DNA of 45,335 bases, taken from Velocimicrobium porci (GTDB lineage: Bacteria; Bacillota; Clostridia; Lachnospirales; Lachnospiraceae). Position 1 is the stretch's first letter. Every line of letters begins with the position of its first letter. The DNA is taken from the NCBI RefSeq assembly GCF_009696045.1, contig NZ_VUMT01000021.1:1-45335 (forward strand), in the 5' to 3' direction. The notes beneath the pieces were generated by a model, which did no database searches, was not told the origin of the DNA, and saw only the letters and a list, made by a program, of their open reading frames with translations. This document shows positions 16,298 to 25,439 of this stretch, piece after piece. Position numbers and translations under genes: made by a program.

Positions 16298-19200
16298 ATG
16301 TTGTATGAAAAAGTATCGACAAATTTAAATTTTGTAGAGCGCGAGAAAAAAGTAGAAGAATTCTGGAAAGAGAAAGATATCTTCAAAAAGAGCATGGATT
16401 CAAGAAAAGAGGGAGAAACCTATACATTTTATGATGGACCTCCAACAGCAAATGGAAAACCACATATCGGACACGTATTAACACGTGTTATTAAAGATAT
16501 GATTCCAAGATATCGTACAATGAAAGGTTATATGGTGCCAAGAAAGGCAGGCTGGGATACACATGGTCTTCCGGTAGAGCTTGAAGTAGAAAAGCTGTTA
16601 GGATTAGATGGAAAAGAACAGATTGAAGAATATGGATTAGAACCATTTATTAAAAAGTGTAAAGAATCTGTATGGAAATATAAAGGAATGTGGGAGGATT
16701 TCTCTGGTACAGTTGGATTTTGGGCTGATATGGAAAATCCCTATGTAACATATGACAATAATTTTATTGAATCCGAATGGTGGGCGTTAAAGCAGATATG
16801 GGATAAAGGTTTACTTTACAAAGGTTACAAAATCGTTCCTTACTGCCCACGTTGCGGAACTCCTTTATCTTCCCACGAGGTAGCGCAAGGATATAAAGAT
16901 GTAAAAGAAAAATCGGCAATTGCAAAATTTAAGGTAACAGGAACGGAAAATGAATACATTTTAGCATGGACAACAACTCCTTGGACTTTGCCTTCTAATG
17001 TTGCGTTGTGTGTGAATCCAGATGAAACATATGTAAAAGTAAAAGTTCAGGTAAATGATAAGAATGATGTTGTAAAAGAAGGAGAAGAAGATACTGCTGT
17101 TGGTACAGAGTATTATATTCTTGCAGAGGCACTTCTTTCTGTTATTGAAGGAGCTTATGAGGTTGTAGAGCATTATGTCGGAAAAGATTTGGAGTATAAG
17201 CAATATATACCGCTTTTTGATTATGCGTTTAATAAACAAGACGGAACAATTGGAGATCCCGGCGACCGTACTTCTGTAAATGGGAAAAAAGCATTTTATG
17301 TTACATGCGATCATTATGTTACATTGACAGATGGTACCGGTGTTGTTCATATTGCACCTGCATTTGGTGAAGATGATGCGAATGTCGGACGTAAATATGA
17401 CTTGCCATTTGTACAGTTAGTAGATGAAAAGGGAGAAATGAAGCCGGAAGTAACGGATATGGCAGGTGTATTCTGCAAAGAGGCAGATAAGACAGTGCTT
17501 CATTTATTAGGAGAAAAGAAATTATTATTTAAAGTACTAAAATTTGAACATAGTTATCCATTCTGTTGGAGATGTGATACACCACTTATTTATTATGCAA
17601 GAGAATCTTGGTTTATCAAAATGACAGCAGTAAAAGATGACTTGATTCGAAACAATAATACAATTAACTGGATTCCTGAAAGCATTGGTAAGGGTCGTTT
17701 CGGTGACTGGTTAGAAAATGTTCAGGATTGGGGAATCAGTCGTAACCGTTATTGGGGTACCCCTTTGAATGTATGGGAATGTGAATGTGGACATATGCAT
17801 TCAATTGGTAGTATTGAAGAGTTAAAAGAACTGTCTGATAATTGTCCGGATGAAATTGAACTTCACCGCCCATATATTGATGCAGTTACAATTAAGTGTC
17901 CAGAGTGTGGAAAGCAGATGCACCGTGTTCCGGAAGTAATTGACTGTTGGTTTGATTCAGGAGCAATGCCATTTGCACAGCATCATTATCCATTTGAAAA
18001 TAAGGAGATATTTGAGGCACAATATCCAGCAGATTTTATTTCCGAAGCAGTTGACCAGACAAGAGGCTGGTTCTACTCTCTATTGGCTGAATCTACATTA
18101 TTATTTAACAAAGCACCATATAAAAATGTAATTGTATTAGGACATGTTCAGGACGAAAACGGACAGAAGATGTCTAAGTCAAAAGGAAATGCAGTAGACC
18201 CATTTGATGCATTGAAAGAGTATGGAGCAGATGCGATCCGCTGGTATTTTTATATCAACAGTGCCCCATGGCTTCCAAACCGTTTCCACGGAAAGGCTGT
18301 AATGGAAGGTCAGCGTAAGTTTATGGGTACATTGTGGAATACCTATGCATTCTTTGTACTTTATGCAAATATTGATGAGTTTGATGCAACAAAATATAGT
18401 TTAGACTATGATAAGCTTCCAGTTATGGATAAATGGTTACTTTCCCGTTTAAATACAGTTGTAAAGACAGTAGATGAAAACCTTGCTAATTATAAAATTC
18501 CAGAAACAGCAAGAGCATTACAGGACTTTGTAGATGAGATGAGTAACTGGTATGTAAGACGAGGAAGAGAACGGTTCTGGGCGAAGGGAATGGAGCAGGA
18601 TAAGATTAACGCTTATATGACATTGTATACAGCACTTGTTACGATTTGTAAAGCGGCAGCTCCAATGGTTCCATTTATGACAGAAGATATTTATCAGAAC
18701 CTTGTTTGCAGTATCAATAAAGATGCTCCAGAGAGTATTCACTTATGTGATTTCCCAGAAGTAAAAGAAGAGTGGATTGATACAAAGTTAGAAAAAGATA
18801 TGGAAGAAGTGCTTGATATTGTAGTACTGGGTCGTGCATGCCGTAATACAGCTAATATTAAGAACCGTCAGCCAATCGGAAGAATGTATGTAAAGGCAGA
18901 AGATGAATTATCTGCATTCTATAAAGAAATCATTGCAGATGAGTTGAATGTAAAAGAAGTAGTATTTACTGATGATGTAAGAGACTTTACATCTTATACA
19001 TTTAAGCCACAGTTAAAGACATTAGGTCGTCGTTTTGGAAAACAGTTGAATGCCCTAAAAGAGTTGTTGTCAAGTTTAGATGGCAATAAAGCAATGGATG
19101 AGTTAAATGAAAAAGGTACTCTTACAATTGCATTAGATGGCAAAGAGGAAGTTCTTGAAAAAGAAGATTTATTAATTGATGCTGCTCAGATGGAAGGCTA

Positions 19201-19516
19201 TACTTCGGAATCTAATTATGGTATTACAGTAGTGCTTGATACAAATCTTTCCGAAGAATTGATTGAAGAAGGTTTTGTATTAGAAATCATTAGCAAAATT
19301 CAGACAATGCGTAAAGAAGCAGATTTTGAAGTAATGGATCACATTACAGTTTATCTGGAAGGAAATGATAAACTTCAGGCGATTATTGAAAAAAATAAAT
19401 CAGGTGTAATGGAAAAAGTTCTTGCTGATTCAATTGTATATGGAGAGGCAAAAGGTTCCGTAAAGGAATGGAACGTAAATGGTGAAAAGGTTACACTTGG
19501 AGTAGAACGAGAATAG
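16298..19516 (+). CDS. ileS: Isoleucyl-tRNA synthetase
   Basis: Class I synthetase that charges tRNA-Ile, 1072 residues. The ATP site is shown by PHIGH (55-59) and KMSKS (624-628). The editing domain lies between them (WTTTPWTLPSN and TGVVHIAPAFGEDDA). Metal-binding cysteine pairs occur at CPRCG and at CECGHM with CPECGK. The N-terminus LNFVEREKKVEEFWKE and the lack of the usual C-terminal zinc finger suggest the type 2, eukaryote-like form, some members of which tolerate mupirocin; I did not test this by alignment. Expression is controlled by the T-box upstream. Confidence 0.97.
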   Translation: MLYEKVSTNLNFVEREKKVEEFWKEKDIFKKSMDSRKEGETYTFYDGPPTANGKPHIGHVLTRVIKDMIPRYRTMKGYMVPRKAGWDTHGLPVELEVEKLLGLDGKEQIEEYGLEPFIKKCKESVWKYKGMWEDFSGTVGFWADMENPYVTYDNNFIESEWWALKQIWDKGLLYKGYKIVPYCPRCGTPLSSHEVAQGYKDVKEKSAIAKFKVTGTENEYILAWTTTPWTLPSNVALCVNPDETYVKVKVQVNDKNDVVKEGEEDTAVGTEYYILAEALLSVIEGAYEVVEHYVGKDLEYKQYIPLFDYAFNKQDGTIGDPGDRTSVNGKKAFYVTCDHYVTLTDGTGVVHIAPAFGEDDANVGRKYDLPFVQLVDEKGEMKPEVTDMAGVFCKEADKTVLHLLGEKKLLFKVLKFEHSYPFCWRCDTPLIYYARESWFIKMTAVKDDLIRNNNTINWIPESIGKGRFGDWLENVQDWGISRNRYWGTPLNVWECECGHMHSIGSIEELKELSDNCPDEIELHRPYIDAVTIKCPECGKQMHRVPEVIDCWFDSGAMPFAQHHYPFENKEIFEAQYPADFISEAVDQTRGWFYSLLAESTLLFNKAPYKNVIVLGHVQDENGQKMSKSKGNAVDPFDALKEYGADAIRWYFYINSAPWLPNRFHGKAVMEGQRKFMGTLWNTYAFFVLYANIDEFDATKYSLDYDKLPVMDKWLLSRLNTVVKTVDENLANYKIPETARALQDFVDEMSNWYVRRGRERFWAKGMEQDKINAYMTLYTALVTICKAAAPMVPFMTEDIYQNLVCSINKDAPESIHLCDFPEVKEEWIDTKLEKDMEEVLDIVVLGRACRNTANIKNRQPIGRMYVKAEDELSAFYKEIIADELNVKEVVFTDDVRDFTSYTFKPQLKTLGRRFGKQLNALKELLSSLDGNKAMDELNEKGTLTIALDGKEEVLEKEDLLIDAAQMEGYTSESNYGITVVLDTNLSEELIEEGFVLEIISKIQTMRKEADFEVMDHITVYLEGNDKLQAIIEKNKSGVMEKVLADSIVYGEAKGSVKEWNVNGEKVTLGVERE

Positions 19517-19576
19517 AGAATAATTATACATGAAAAAATAAAAAATTGTTTTTGACATTTAAGAATAGAGTGCTGA

Positions 19577-19605
19577 TTGAAAAAATAGGGAAGGCGTGTT
19601 ATAAT
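19577..19605 (+). promoter_or_regulatory. Promoter of the toxin-antitoxin remnant
   Basis: TTGAAA at 19577-19582 and TATAAT at 19600-19605 with a 17-base spacer. AAAGGAGG stands just before the short reading frame. The promoter has stayed intact although the genes have decayed. Confidence 0.7.
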
Positions 19606-19662
19606 ATGCACGAAAAATGGTGTATATTATTTGATTGGAGAATATTAAAGGAGGTATGACTT

Positions 19663-19731
19663 ATGACAACATTAAGACAGAGTGCAATGATGGAGTTGGA
19701 AAAGATACCGGAAGATAAATATGGCAGATAA
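19663..19731 (+). pseudogene. Truncated antitoxin, 22 residues remaining
   Basis: A short frame with a strong AAAGGAGG site reads MTTLRQSAMMELEKIPEDKY and stops. It matches the beginning of small antitoxins that pair with PIN toxins in Clostridia, which are normally 60-90 residues. Its stop overlaps the toxin start by 11 bases. A deletion must have removed most of the gene. Confidence 0.6.
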
Positions 19732-19915
19732 AATTCTGATTGATACGAATGTATTACTTGATTATCTTCTTGAAAGAGCTCCATTCTTTGAGGATTGTTT
19801 ACAAATGGAATGTGCAAGGAGTTATGGAGCAGAATATATTGTGACAAGGAACGTATCGGATTATTCTGCATCAGACATAAGGGCAATTCTATCAAGCGAA
19901 TACTTAAGATTATAA
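19721..19915 (+). pseudogene. PIN-domain toxin with internal deletion
   Basis: The 64-residue frame starts like a VapC/PIN ribonuclease (MADKILIDTNVLLDYLLERA), with the first catalytic aspartate in DTN. It ends like one (ECARSYGAEYIVTRNVSDYS). A full PIN domain has about 130-140 residues. The middle, with the second acidic residue and core helices, is missing, and the join falls around APFFEDCLQ. The frame is kept across the join but the protein should be inactive. With the truncated antitoxin this is a dead toxin-antitoxin locus. Confidence 0.7.
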
Positions 19916-19922
19916 TAGACAA

Positions 19923-19970
19923 AGCACCAACGGAAAGGAAATGTTCTTTCTGAAGGTGCTATTTTACTTT
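19923..19970 (+). terminator. Terminator of the toxin-antitoxin remnant
   Basis: AGCACC (19923-19928) pairs with GGTGCT (19955-19960), and the inner GAAAG (19933-19937) with CTTTC (19946-19950). ATTTTACTTT follows. Confidence 0.6.
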
Positions 19971-20160
19971 ATAGGAAACTTCGTCTCCTATAAAGCAAAA
20001 ACGCTCCGCGAGGATGTGCACAGATGCGAAAGGAGTATTGTTGCAAAAAGCATGCAACACGCATCTGGCACGCAAAGTGGAGCAAGTCCCTCATGAGTGA
20101 GGGATACAGGAAGTTGAGGTGGACTTGTCCACTTTGTTCTATTATCAACGCCTTTTTTTT
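19967..20160 (+). other. Highly structured noncoding stretch, candidate RNA or repeat
   Basis: No gene is visible, but paired segments fill the stretch. First comes a 10-bp hairpin (CTTTATAGGA 19967-19976 with 19986-19995). Then a nested set follows: GCTCC (20003-20007) with GGAGC (20079-20083), GTGC with GCAC, AGATGCG (20022-20028) with CGCATCT (20060-20066), and GTTGCA with TGCAAC. A third domain pairs CAAAGTGGA (20073-20081) with TCCACTTTG (20128-20136) and AAGTCC with GGACTT, enclosing TCCCTCA/TGAGGGA. A run of eight or more T ends it (20153-20162). It could be a small RNA or a dispersed intergenic repeat. I recognise no known RNA family. Confidence 0.45.
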
Positions 20161-20187
20161 ATTATTAAAAAATAACATATTTGGGGA

Positions 20188-20994
20188 TTAGAACGCTATT
20201 TTAAATGTATCCTTAGAAGTAAACGGAATAGAAGCTTCTACCATACCTGCCGCATATGGAGCCAGAGCATATACATCATAGTAGAAACAAATTTTCCCTT
20301 TCTTTAGATAAAAATTTGATTTTTTTCCAGCAGTCTCCTTCACGGTTTTTAAGGCATCACTAAAATATGCTTCTTTATTTGCCTTTATTTTCTTTTCAAA
20401 TGCCTTATAGATTTTATTTTTAATCGTCTTATCAGACCCTTTCATAATATCAGTTAATTTAAGTTCTTTTCCTGTATTCAAATCAAAGGTATGTGCATCA
20501 GTATAAGGAGTACCATGGGCTCCGCCGGTATAGAAATAACCTGATGTAACAATTGAAAGATAACCTTTTTGGTTATAGGTAACTTCATAAGATACGTTGT
20601 CATTGTAAATTGGAAAATCTCCCTCTTCTGAAAACTCTTTTGCATCATCCAGATAGTTTTCAAACGAGCGAAGCCATTCTTTCTCTTGTTTTTCATAAAA
20701 CTTGTTGATTTTTTTCAGAGAGTCAAAGTTGCCTTTTAGAACAGGACGATTATAAACAGCTTCCATTACAACTTTTTTGTTTTTATTCTTATAAGTATAT
20801 TTTTTGCTATATTTTTTTATTGTAGCTTTTGTAAGGGTAACCTCCTCTTTTGCCGTTGTTACATCATTAGAAACGGATGACACTGCGACAGCCTGATTTA
20901 TCTGAGCGGCATGAGCAGGGATGGAACCAGATGCGTTGGTGAAAACCAACGATGATAGTACGGCATATAGAGCGAATAATTTTTTCCTTTGCAT
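20188..20994 (-). CDS. Secreted DUF3298-domain protein
   Basis: Exported protein of 268 residues with a signal peptide (about 1-29, ending IPAHA). The region 55-268 matches the DUF4163/DUF3298 pair seen in RsiV and PdaC-like proteins. Its marks are the glycine-rich YFYTGGAHGTPYTDAHTFDL, KELKLTDIMKG and the closing FYYDVYALAPYAAGMVEASIPF. There is no membrane anchor or catalytic domain beyond it. Family members bind or sense envelope ligands such as lysozyme in RsiV; no such role is shown here. AGGAGG stands six bases before the ATG. The promoter on the minus strand is TTGATC-N16-TATAGT (21010-21037). Confidence 0.83.
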   Translation of the reverse strand: MQRKKLFALYAVLSSLVFTNASGSIPAHAAQINQAVAVSSVSNDVTTAKEEVTLTKATIKKYSKKYTYKNKNKKVVMEAVYNRPVLKGNFDSLKKINKFYEKQEKEWLRSFENYLDDAKEFSEEGDFPIYNDNVSYEVTYNQKGYLSIVTSGYFYTGGAHGTPYTDAHTFDLNTGKELKLTDIMKGSDKTIKNKIYKAFEKKIKANKEAYFSDALKTVKETAGKKSNFYLKKGKICFYYDVYALAPYAAGMVEASIPFTSKDTFKIAF

Positions 20995-21009
20995 AAGAAT
21001 CCTCCTAAA

Positions 21010-21037
21010 ACTATATAATTTATGATGTTGGGATCAA
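21010..21037 (-). promoter_or_regulatory. Promoter of the secreted DUF3298 gene
   Basis: On the minus strand TTGATC (21032-21037) and TATAGT (21010-21015) are separated by 16 bases. Confidence 0.55.
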
Positions 21038-21062
21038 ACCATATTTTGCCCCTGATACCTAT

Positions 21063-21094
21063 GGATGACTACGCACTTTGTGCTTCCGTCATCC
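21063..21094. repeat. Intergenic hairpin between divergent genes
   Basis: GGATGAC (21063-21069) pairs with GTCATCC (21088-21094), and the inner GCAC (21073-21076) with GTGC (21080-21083) around three T. No T-run follows on either side. It lies between the divergent secreted-protein and glycogen phosphorylase genes. A TATAAT (21216-21221) is the only clear promoter element of the latter. Confidence 0.4.
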
Positions 21095-21254
21095 TAAAAA
21101 CATTCGGAATTTATTTTAGTATACTACTATTGTAGTAAAAAGATATTAAGGATTTCTTTCAAAATCGAAAAGATTTTATATCGAATTTTCATTTCCCTTT
21201 TTTGTGAAAATGAGCTATAATCAAAGTGTGAAAATATCCGAAAGGAGGAGCAAC

Positions 21255-23708
21255 ATGAAGGAACTTGATAAAGAAGAATTTAAGAAACAGGTTGTTGATT
21301 ATATGAAGGTGCTTTACTTTCGAACAGTAGAGGAAGCAACGCAACAACAATTATTTCAGGCAGTTTCTTACGCAATTAAAGATTACATTGTGGATCAGTG
21401 GATGGAAACTCACAAAAGATGTGAGGAAGAAGATGCAAAGAGAGTTTACTATCTTTCAATGGAATTTCTAATGGGAAGAGCATTGGGCAATATTATCCTT
21501 AATTTAAAGGGAAACAAAGAAATCAGAGAAGCTTTGGATGAACTGGGAATTGATTTAAATGCGATTGAAGATCAGGAACCGGATCCGGCACTGGGAAATG
21601 GAGGACTGGGACGTCTGGCTGCTTGTTTTTTAGATTCTCTTGCAACACTTAACTATCCTGCTTATGGCTGTGGAATCCGTTATAAATATGGAATGTTTAA
21701 GCAGAAAATAGAAGATGGATATCAGATAGAAGCACCGGATAATTGGTTAAAAGAAGGCTATCCATTCGAAATTAGGCGGGAAGAGTATGCAGTGGAAGTA
21801 AAATTCGGAGGGCATATTGCAATTCACCGTGATGAAACCGGAAGAGAAATTTTTACACAGGAAGATTATCAATCTGTGCGTGCAGTTCCTTATGATCTTC
21901 CGATTGTAGGATATAATAATGGTTTTGTAAATACGCTTCGAATCTGGGATGCAGAGGCGATAGATAATTTTAATCTGGATTCTTTTGATAAAGGCGATTA
22001 TCATAAGGCGGTAGAACAGCAGAACTTAGCAAGAACAATCTGTGAGGTATTATATCCAAATGATAATCATTATGCAGGGAAAGAGTTACGTCTGAAACAA
22101 CAGTACTTCTTTGTATCTGCAAGTGTGCAGAAGGCAGTATTAAAGTATATGAAAAGGCATGACGATATTCATAAATTATATGAAAAAGTGTGCTTTCAGC
22201 TAAATGATACGCATCCAACAGTTGCAGTTGCAGAACTTATGCGTATTTTGATGGATGATTATCGTTTATCATGGGAGGAAGCATGGGAAATTACAAATAA
22301 AACTTGTGCTTATACGAATCATACGATTATGTCGGAAGCACTGGAAAAATGGCCACTGGAGCTGTTTTCACGCCTGCTTCCAAGAATCTATCAGATTGTA
22401 GAGGAAATTAACCGCCGGTTTATTATTCAGATTCAGGAAAAATATCCGGGAGACTTTAGTAAAATAGAAAAGATGGCAATTGTATATGATGGTCAGGTTC
22501 GTATGGCAAATCTTGCAATTGTATCAGGATTTTCAGTGAATGGAGTTGCAAATCTTCATACTGAAATTTTAAAGCATCAGCAATTGAAAGAATTTTATGA
22601 TATGATGCCGGAAAAATTTAATAATAAAACGAATGGCATCACACAACGTCGGTTTCTTCTTCATGGGAACCCACTACTTGCAGATTGGGTAACGAATAAA
22701 ATTGGTGATGACTGGATTACAAATCTGACACATATTAATGAGCTTGCAATTTATGCAGACGATGAAAAATGTCAGAAGGAATTTATGAATATTAAATATC
22801 AGAATAAGTTACGGCTTGCTGAATACATTAAAAAGCATAACGGAATTGAGGTTGACCCTCGTTCCATCTTTGATGTTCAGGTAAAACGACTTCATGAATA
22901 TAAGAGGCAGTTACTTAATATCCTGCATATTATGCACTTGTATAATGAACTAAAGAAAAATCCGACCATGGATTTCTATCCAAGGACATTTATTTTTGGT
23001 GCAAAGGCATCAGCCGGTTATCGCAGGGCAAAAGCAATTATAAAATTGATTAACAGTGTTGCAGATGTGATTAATAATGACACGTCAATTGGTGGAAAAA
23101 TTAAAGTTGTGTTTATTGAAAATTACCGTGTGTCGAATGCAGAGATTATTTTTGCTGCCGCGGATGTTTCAGAACAAATTTCTACAGCAAGTAAGGAAGC
23201 AAGTGGAACCGGTAATATGAAATTTATGTTAAATGGTGCGATTACTTTAGGTACAATGGACGGTGCTAATGTAGAGATTGTGGAAGAAGTTGGAGCAGAA
23301 AATGCCTTTATTTTTGGTCTTAGTTCAGATGAGGTAATTCAGTATGAACAAAATGGAGGCTATAATCCAAAGGAAATCTATAACATCGACCAGGATATCC
23401 GTACTGTGCTTACACAGTTAGTAAATGGAACTTATTCACCGGAGAATCCGGAATTATTCCGTGAAATTTATAATTCGTTGTTAGAGGATAATGGTGGCGA
23501 ACGGGCAGATCAATACTTTATTTTGAAAGATTTCCGCTCTTATGAAGAAGCACAGAAACGAGTTGGAGAAGCTTATAAAAATCAAGCTGGCTGGGCAAAA
23601 TCAGCAATTTTAAATGTCGCAAAATCAGGGAAATTCTCTTCTGACCGTACAATTGAAGAATATGTAAGGGATATTTGGCATTTAGATAAAATTACAATTG
23701 AGAGATAA
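21255..23708 (+). CDS. glgP: Glycogen/starch (alpha-glucan) phosphorylase
   Basis: Enzyme that releases glucose-1-phosphate from storage glucans, 817 residues. ATG 21255 follows AAAGGAGG; the open frame from 21204 precedes this site. Family marks include RVYYLSMEFLMGRALGN near the N-terminus, EPDPALGNGGLGRLAACFLDS, NDTHPTVAV, and the pyridoxal-phosphate site EASGTGNMKFMLNGA with lysine 656. It stands alone among glycogen genes in this window. The next gene starts 20 bases after its stop and may be cotranscribed. Confidence 0.97.
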   Translation: MKELDKEEFKKQVVDYMKVLYFRTVEEATQQQLFQAVSYAIKDYIVDQWMETHKRCEEEDAKRVYYLSMEFLMGRALGNIILNLKGNKEIREALDELGIDLNAIEDQEPDPALGNGGLGRLAACFLDSLATLNYPAYGCGIRYKYGMFKQKIEDGYQIEAPDNWLKEGYPFEIRREEYAVEVKFGGHIAIHRDETGREIFTQEDYQSVRAVPYDLPIVGYNNGFVNTLRIWDAEAIDNFNLDSFDKGDYHKAVEQQNLARTICEVLYPNDNHYAGKELRLKQQYFFVSASVQKAVLKYMKRHDDIHKLYEKVCFQLNDTHPTVAVAELMRILMDDYRLSWEEAWEITNKTCAYTNHTIMSEALEKWPLELFSRLLPRIYQIVEEINRRFIIQIQEKYPGDFSKIEKMAIVYDGQVRMANLAIVSGFSVNGVANLHTEILKHQQLKEFYDMMPEKFNNKTNGITQRRFLLHGNPLLADWVTNKIGDDWITNLTHINELAIYADDEKCQKEFMNIKYQNKLRLAEYIKKHNGIEVDPRSIFDVQVKRLHEYKRQLLNILHIMHLYNELKKNPTMDFYPRTFIFGAKASAGYRRAKAIIKLINSVADVINNDTSIGGKIKVVFIENYRVSNAEIIFAAADVSEQISTASKEASGTGNMKFMLNGAITLGTMDGANVEIVEEVGAENAFIFGLSSDEVIQYEQNGGYNPKEIYNIDQDIRTVLTQLVNGTYSPENPELFREIYNSLLEDNGGERADQYFILKDFRSYEEAQKRVGEAYKNQAGWAKSAILNVAKSGKFSSDRTIEEYVRDIWHLDKITIER

Positions 23709-23728
23709 GACAGGAGGATTCACAAGAA

Positions 23729-24733
23729 ATGAAAGGGAAACAGGCAATAGGAATTGTTGTCGCTTGTGTTATGTTCATTTTAGTAGGAATGAGCAGTTAT
23801 GTTACAAGACAGATGGCAGCAGAGGTGGCAGGAGATACAAGCATAGTAAATTTGTTTGCATCCTCTTTGGAGAATAATGTAACGTTACCGACCGATCCAT
23901 TTATTGGCGTTGTAAGGGTAGAAGGTACAATTACGGATACCGGTTCTTCCTCTGTATTTGATACGGTGTCTTATGACCATAAAGCAACATTAGACTACAT
24001 CAATAAAATGATGAATTCTGATACAAATGAAGGAATTTTACTATATGTAAATAGTCCGGGCGGAACGGTATATCATAGTGATGAATTATATCTGAAGCTG
24101 AAAGAATATAAAGAGCAGACAGGACGTCCTGTCTGGACTTATATGGCAGATCAGGCATGCTCAGGCGGTTACTATATTTCAATGGCATCCGATCATATCG
24201 GAATGAATCGAAATGGCTGGACAGGTTCAATAGGAGTGATTGTTTCCCTGACAAATTATAGTGAATTATACAAAAAGCTTGGAGTTAAAGAAATTGATAT
24301 TACAAGTGGTGCGAATAAATCAATGGGCTCTTCCGGACTTCCGCTAACAGAGGAACAGAGGGAGATTTTCCAAGGAATTGTAGATGAATCTTATGAGCAG
24401 TTTGTTGGTATCGTATCAGAGGGCAGAAATATGCCTTTAGCGAAAACAAAGAAACTCGCAGATGGAAGAATTTATACTGCCAAGCAGGCGTTGGAAAATG
24501 GTTTGATTGATGAAGTTGTGACTACTTACAAAGACTATGAAAAGGAATTTAGAAAAGAAGTTGGCGGCGGTGTTACCTTCTATGAACCAAGTTTTGGAAC
24601 AGATAATATATTCGCTTCTTTATTTTCCGAAGTTAAAGATTTGAAATCAAAATCAGAGGCAGAAGTATTAAGTGAATTTATTGAAGAAAAAGGAAGCGGG
24701 GTGCCAATGTATTATGCAAAGACAGGAAAATAA
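23729..24733 (+). CDS. sppA: Signal peptide peptidase SppA
   Basis: Membrane-anchored serine protease that degrades cleaved signal peptides, 334 residues. An N-terminal helix (6-24) anchors the domain outside. The catalytic pair is Ser145 in DQACSGGYY and Lys197 in SGANKSMGSSG. LYVNSPGGTVYHSDEL forms the oxyanion region. The length matches the single-domain SppA of Gram-positive bacteria. Its end overlaps the RDD gene by about 20 bases, so the two are coupled. Confidence 0.93.
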   Translation: MKGKQAIGIVVACVMFILVGMSSYVTRQMAAEVAGDTSIVNLFASSLENNVTLPTDPFIGVVRVEGTITDTGSSSVFDTVSYDHKATLDYINKMMNSDTNEGILLYVNSPGGTVYHSDELYLKLKEYKEQTGRPVWTYMADQACSGGYYISMASDHIGMNRNGWTGSIGVIVSLTNYSELYKKLGVKEIDITSGANKSMGSSGLPLTEEQREIFQGIVDESYEQFVGIVSEGRNMPLAKTKKLADGRIYTAKQALENGLIDEVVTTYKDYEKEFRKEVGGGVTFYEPSFGTDNIFASLFSEVKDLKSKSEAEVLSEFIEEKGSGVPMYYAKTGK

Positions 24734-25364
24734 TATTTATTATGCCGGTTTCTTTGTAAGATTGGCTGCATGGGCAATTGATTCGTTGCTTGTCGGTGTT
24801 TTACTGTTTATTATTAAACTTCCAATGATAGTTGCTACATTTGGTGTAACAGAAGGAAACTTATTTAAAGAAGTATTATTTCAGTTTACAGTTTGGGATA
24901 TACTATTTTATATTTTGGCAAAAAGCTATTACGTGGCTACAACTTATTGCACAGGAGCTACGGTTGGGAAAAAGCTAATGAATATAAAGGTAGTACCGGC
25001 CAGAGAGGACAAAATAACACTTTGGAATATACTTTACCGTGAAACAATCGGAAAATATTTGTCTGATTTATTCCTCTGTATTGGTTATATTATAGTAGGA
25101 ATTGACAAAGAAAAAAGGGGCTTTCATGATATGTTGAGTGATACCCGGGTTATTTATAACTTAAAAAGGGACTTCAATATACAGGAAGAAAAAATAAAAG
25201 TTGATTCGGTAAAATTCAATCAAAAAGAAGAGGAAGAGGTACAGTATAAGGCAGCTGCTTATGGATATCAATCTGAGCAAAAACGAATGGATGAAAATCG
25301 TTCGGAAGAAACTCTTTCTGAAGCAGAAGAGAGTGAACAAAATGATGAGAATGATATACCATAA
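24714..25364 (+). CDS. RDD family membrane protein
   Basis: Integral membrane protein of 216 residues from ATG 24714. The RDD domain (about 8-135) has its marks: FVRLAAWAIDSLLVGVLLF, TGATVGKKLMNIKVV and KRGFHDMLSDTRVIY, around three helices. The C-terminal 75 residues are charged and acidic, probably cytoplasmic and disordered. Family members are poorly understood; some are linked to ion or stress functions. It overlaps sppA and precedes the SpoIIQ-like gene, so read-through mRNA is likely. Confidence 0.85.
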   Translation: MQRQENNIYYAGFFVRLAAWAIDSLLVGVLLFIIKLPMIVATFGVTEGNLFKEVLFQFTVWDILFYILAKSYYVATTYCTGATVGKKLMNIKVVPAREDKITLWNILYRETIGKYLSDLFLCIGYIIVGIDKEKRGFHDMLSDTRVIYNLKRDFNIQEEKIKVDSVKFNQKEEEEVQYKAAAYGYQSEQKRMDENRSEETLSEAEESEQNDENDIP

Positions 25365-25393
25365 AAAAATAAAAATTAAAATTTAAAGAGTCC

Positions 25394-25421
25394 GTATAAT
25401 CACCTCGGTTTTGGTTAGACT
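25394..25421 (+). promoter_or_regulatory. Sigma-F-type promoter of the SpoIIQ-like gene
   Basis: GTATA at 25394-25398 and GGTTAGACT at 25413-25421 fit the forespore sigma-F pattern (GYATA, about 15 bases, GGnnAnAnT). The spacer is 14 bases if GTATA is the -35. Transcription would start near 25428. B. subtilis spoIIQ is sigma-F dependent. Confidence 0.6.
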
Positions 25422-25435
25422 AAAATCGAGGTGAT
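25399..25435 (+). promoter_or_regulatory. Hairpin that sequesters the SpoIIQ-like ribosome binding site
   Basis: Positions 25399-25412 pair with 25422-25435 over 14 bp, with one G-U pair, around a 9-base loop. The right arm contains the GAGGTGAT ribosome binding site of the GTG start at 25440. The left arm lies upstream of the predicted sigma-F start, so only read-through mRNA from the RDD gene can form the hairpin. Confidence 0.6.
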
Positions 25436-25439
25436 ATTA

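Noticed and set aside
19599-19922. Minus-strand frame over the toxin-antitoxin remnant
   Set aside because: It is antisense to the PIN remnant and its promoter, and lacks a start signal; the plus-strand frames have clear family similarity.
19967-20160. Insertion sequence or tRNA at the structured stretch
   Set aside because: There is no transposase frame, no flanking target repeat that I can see, and no cloverleaf or TpsiC-like motif.
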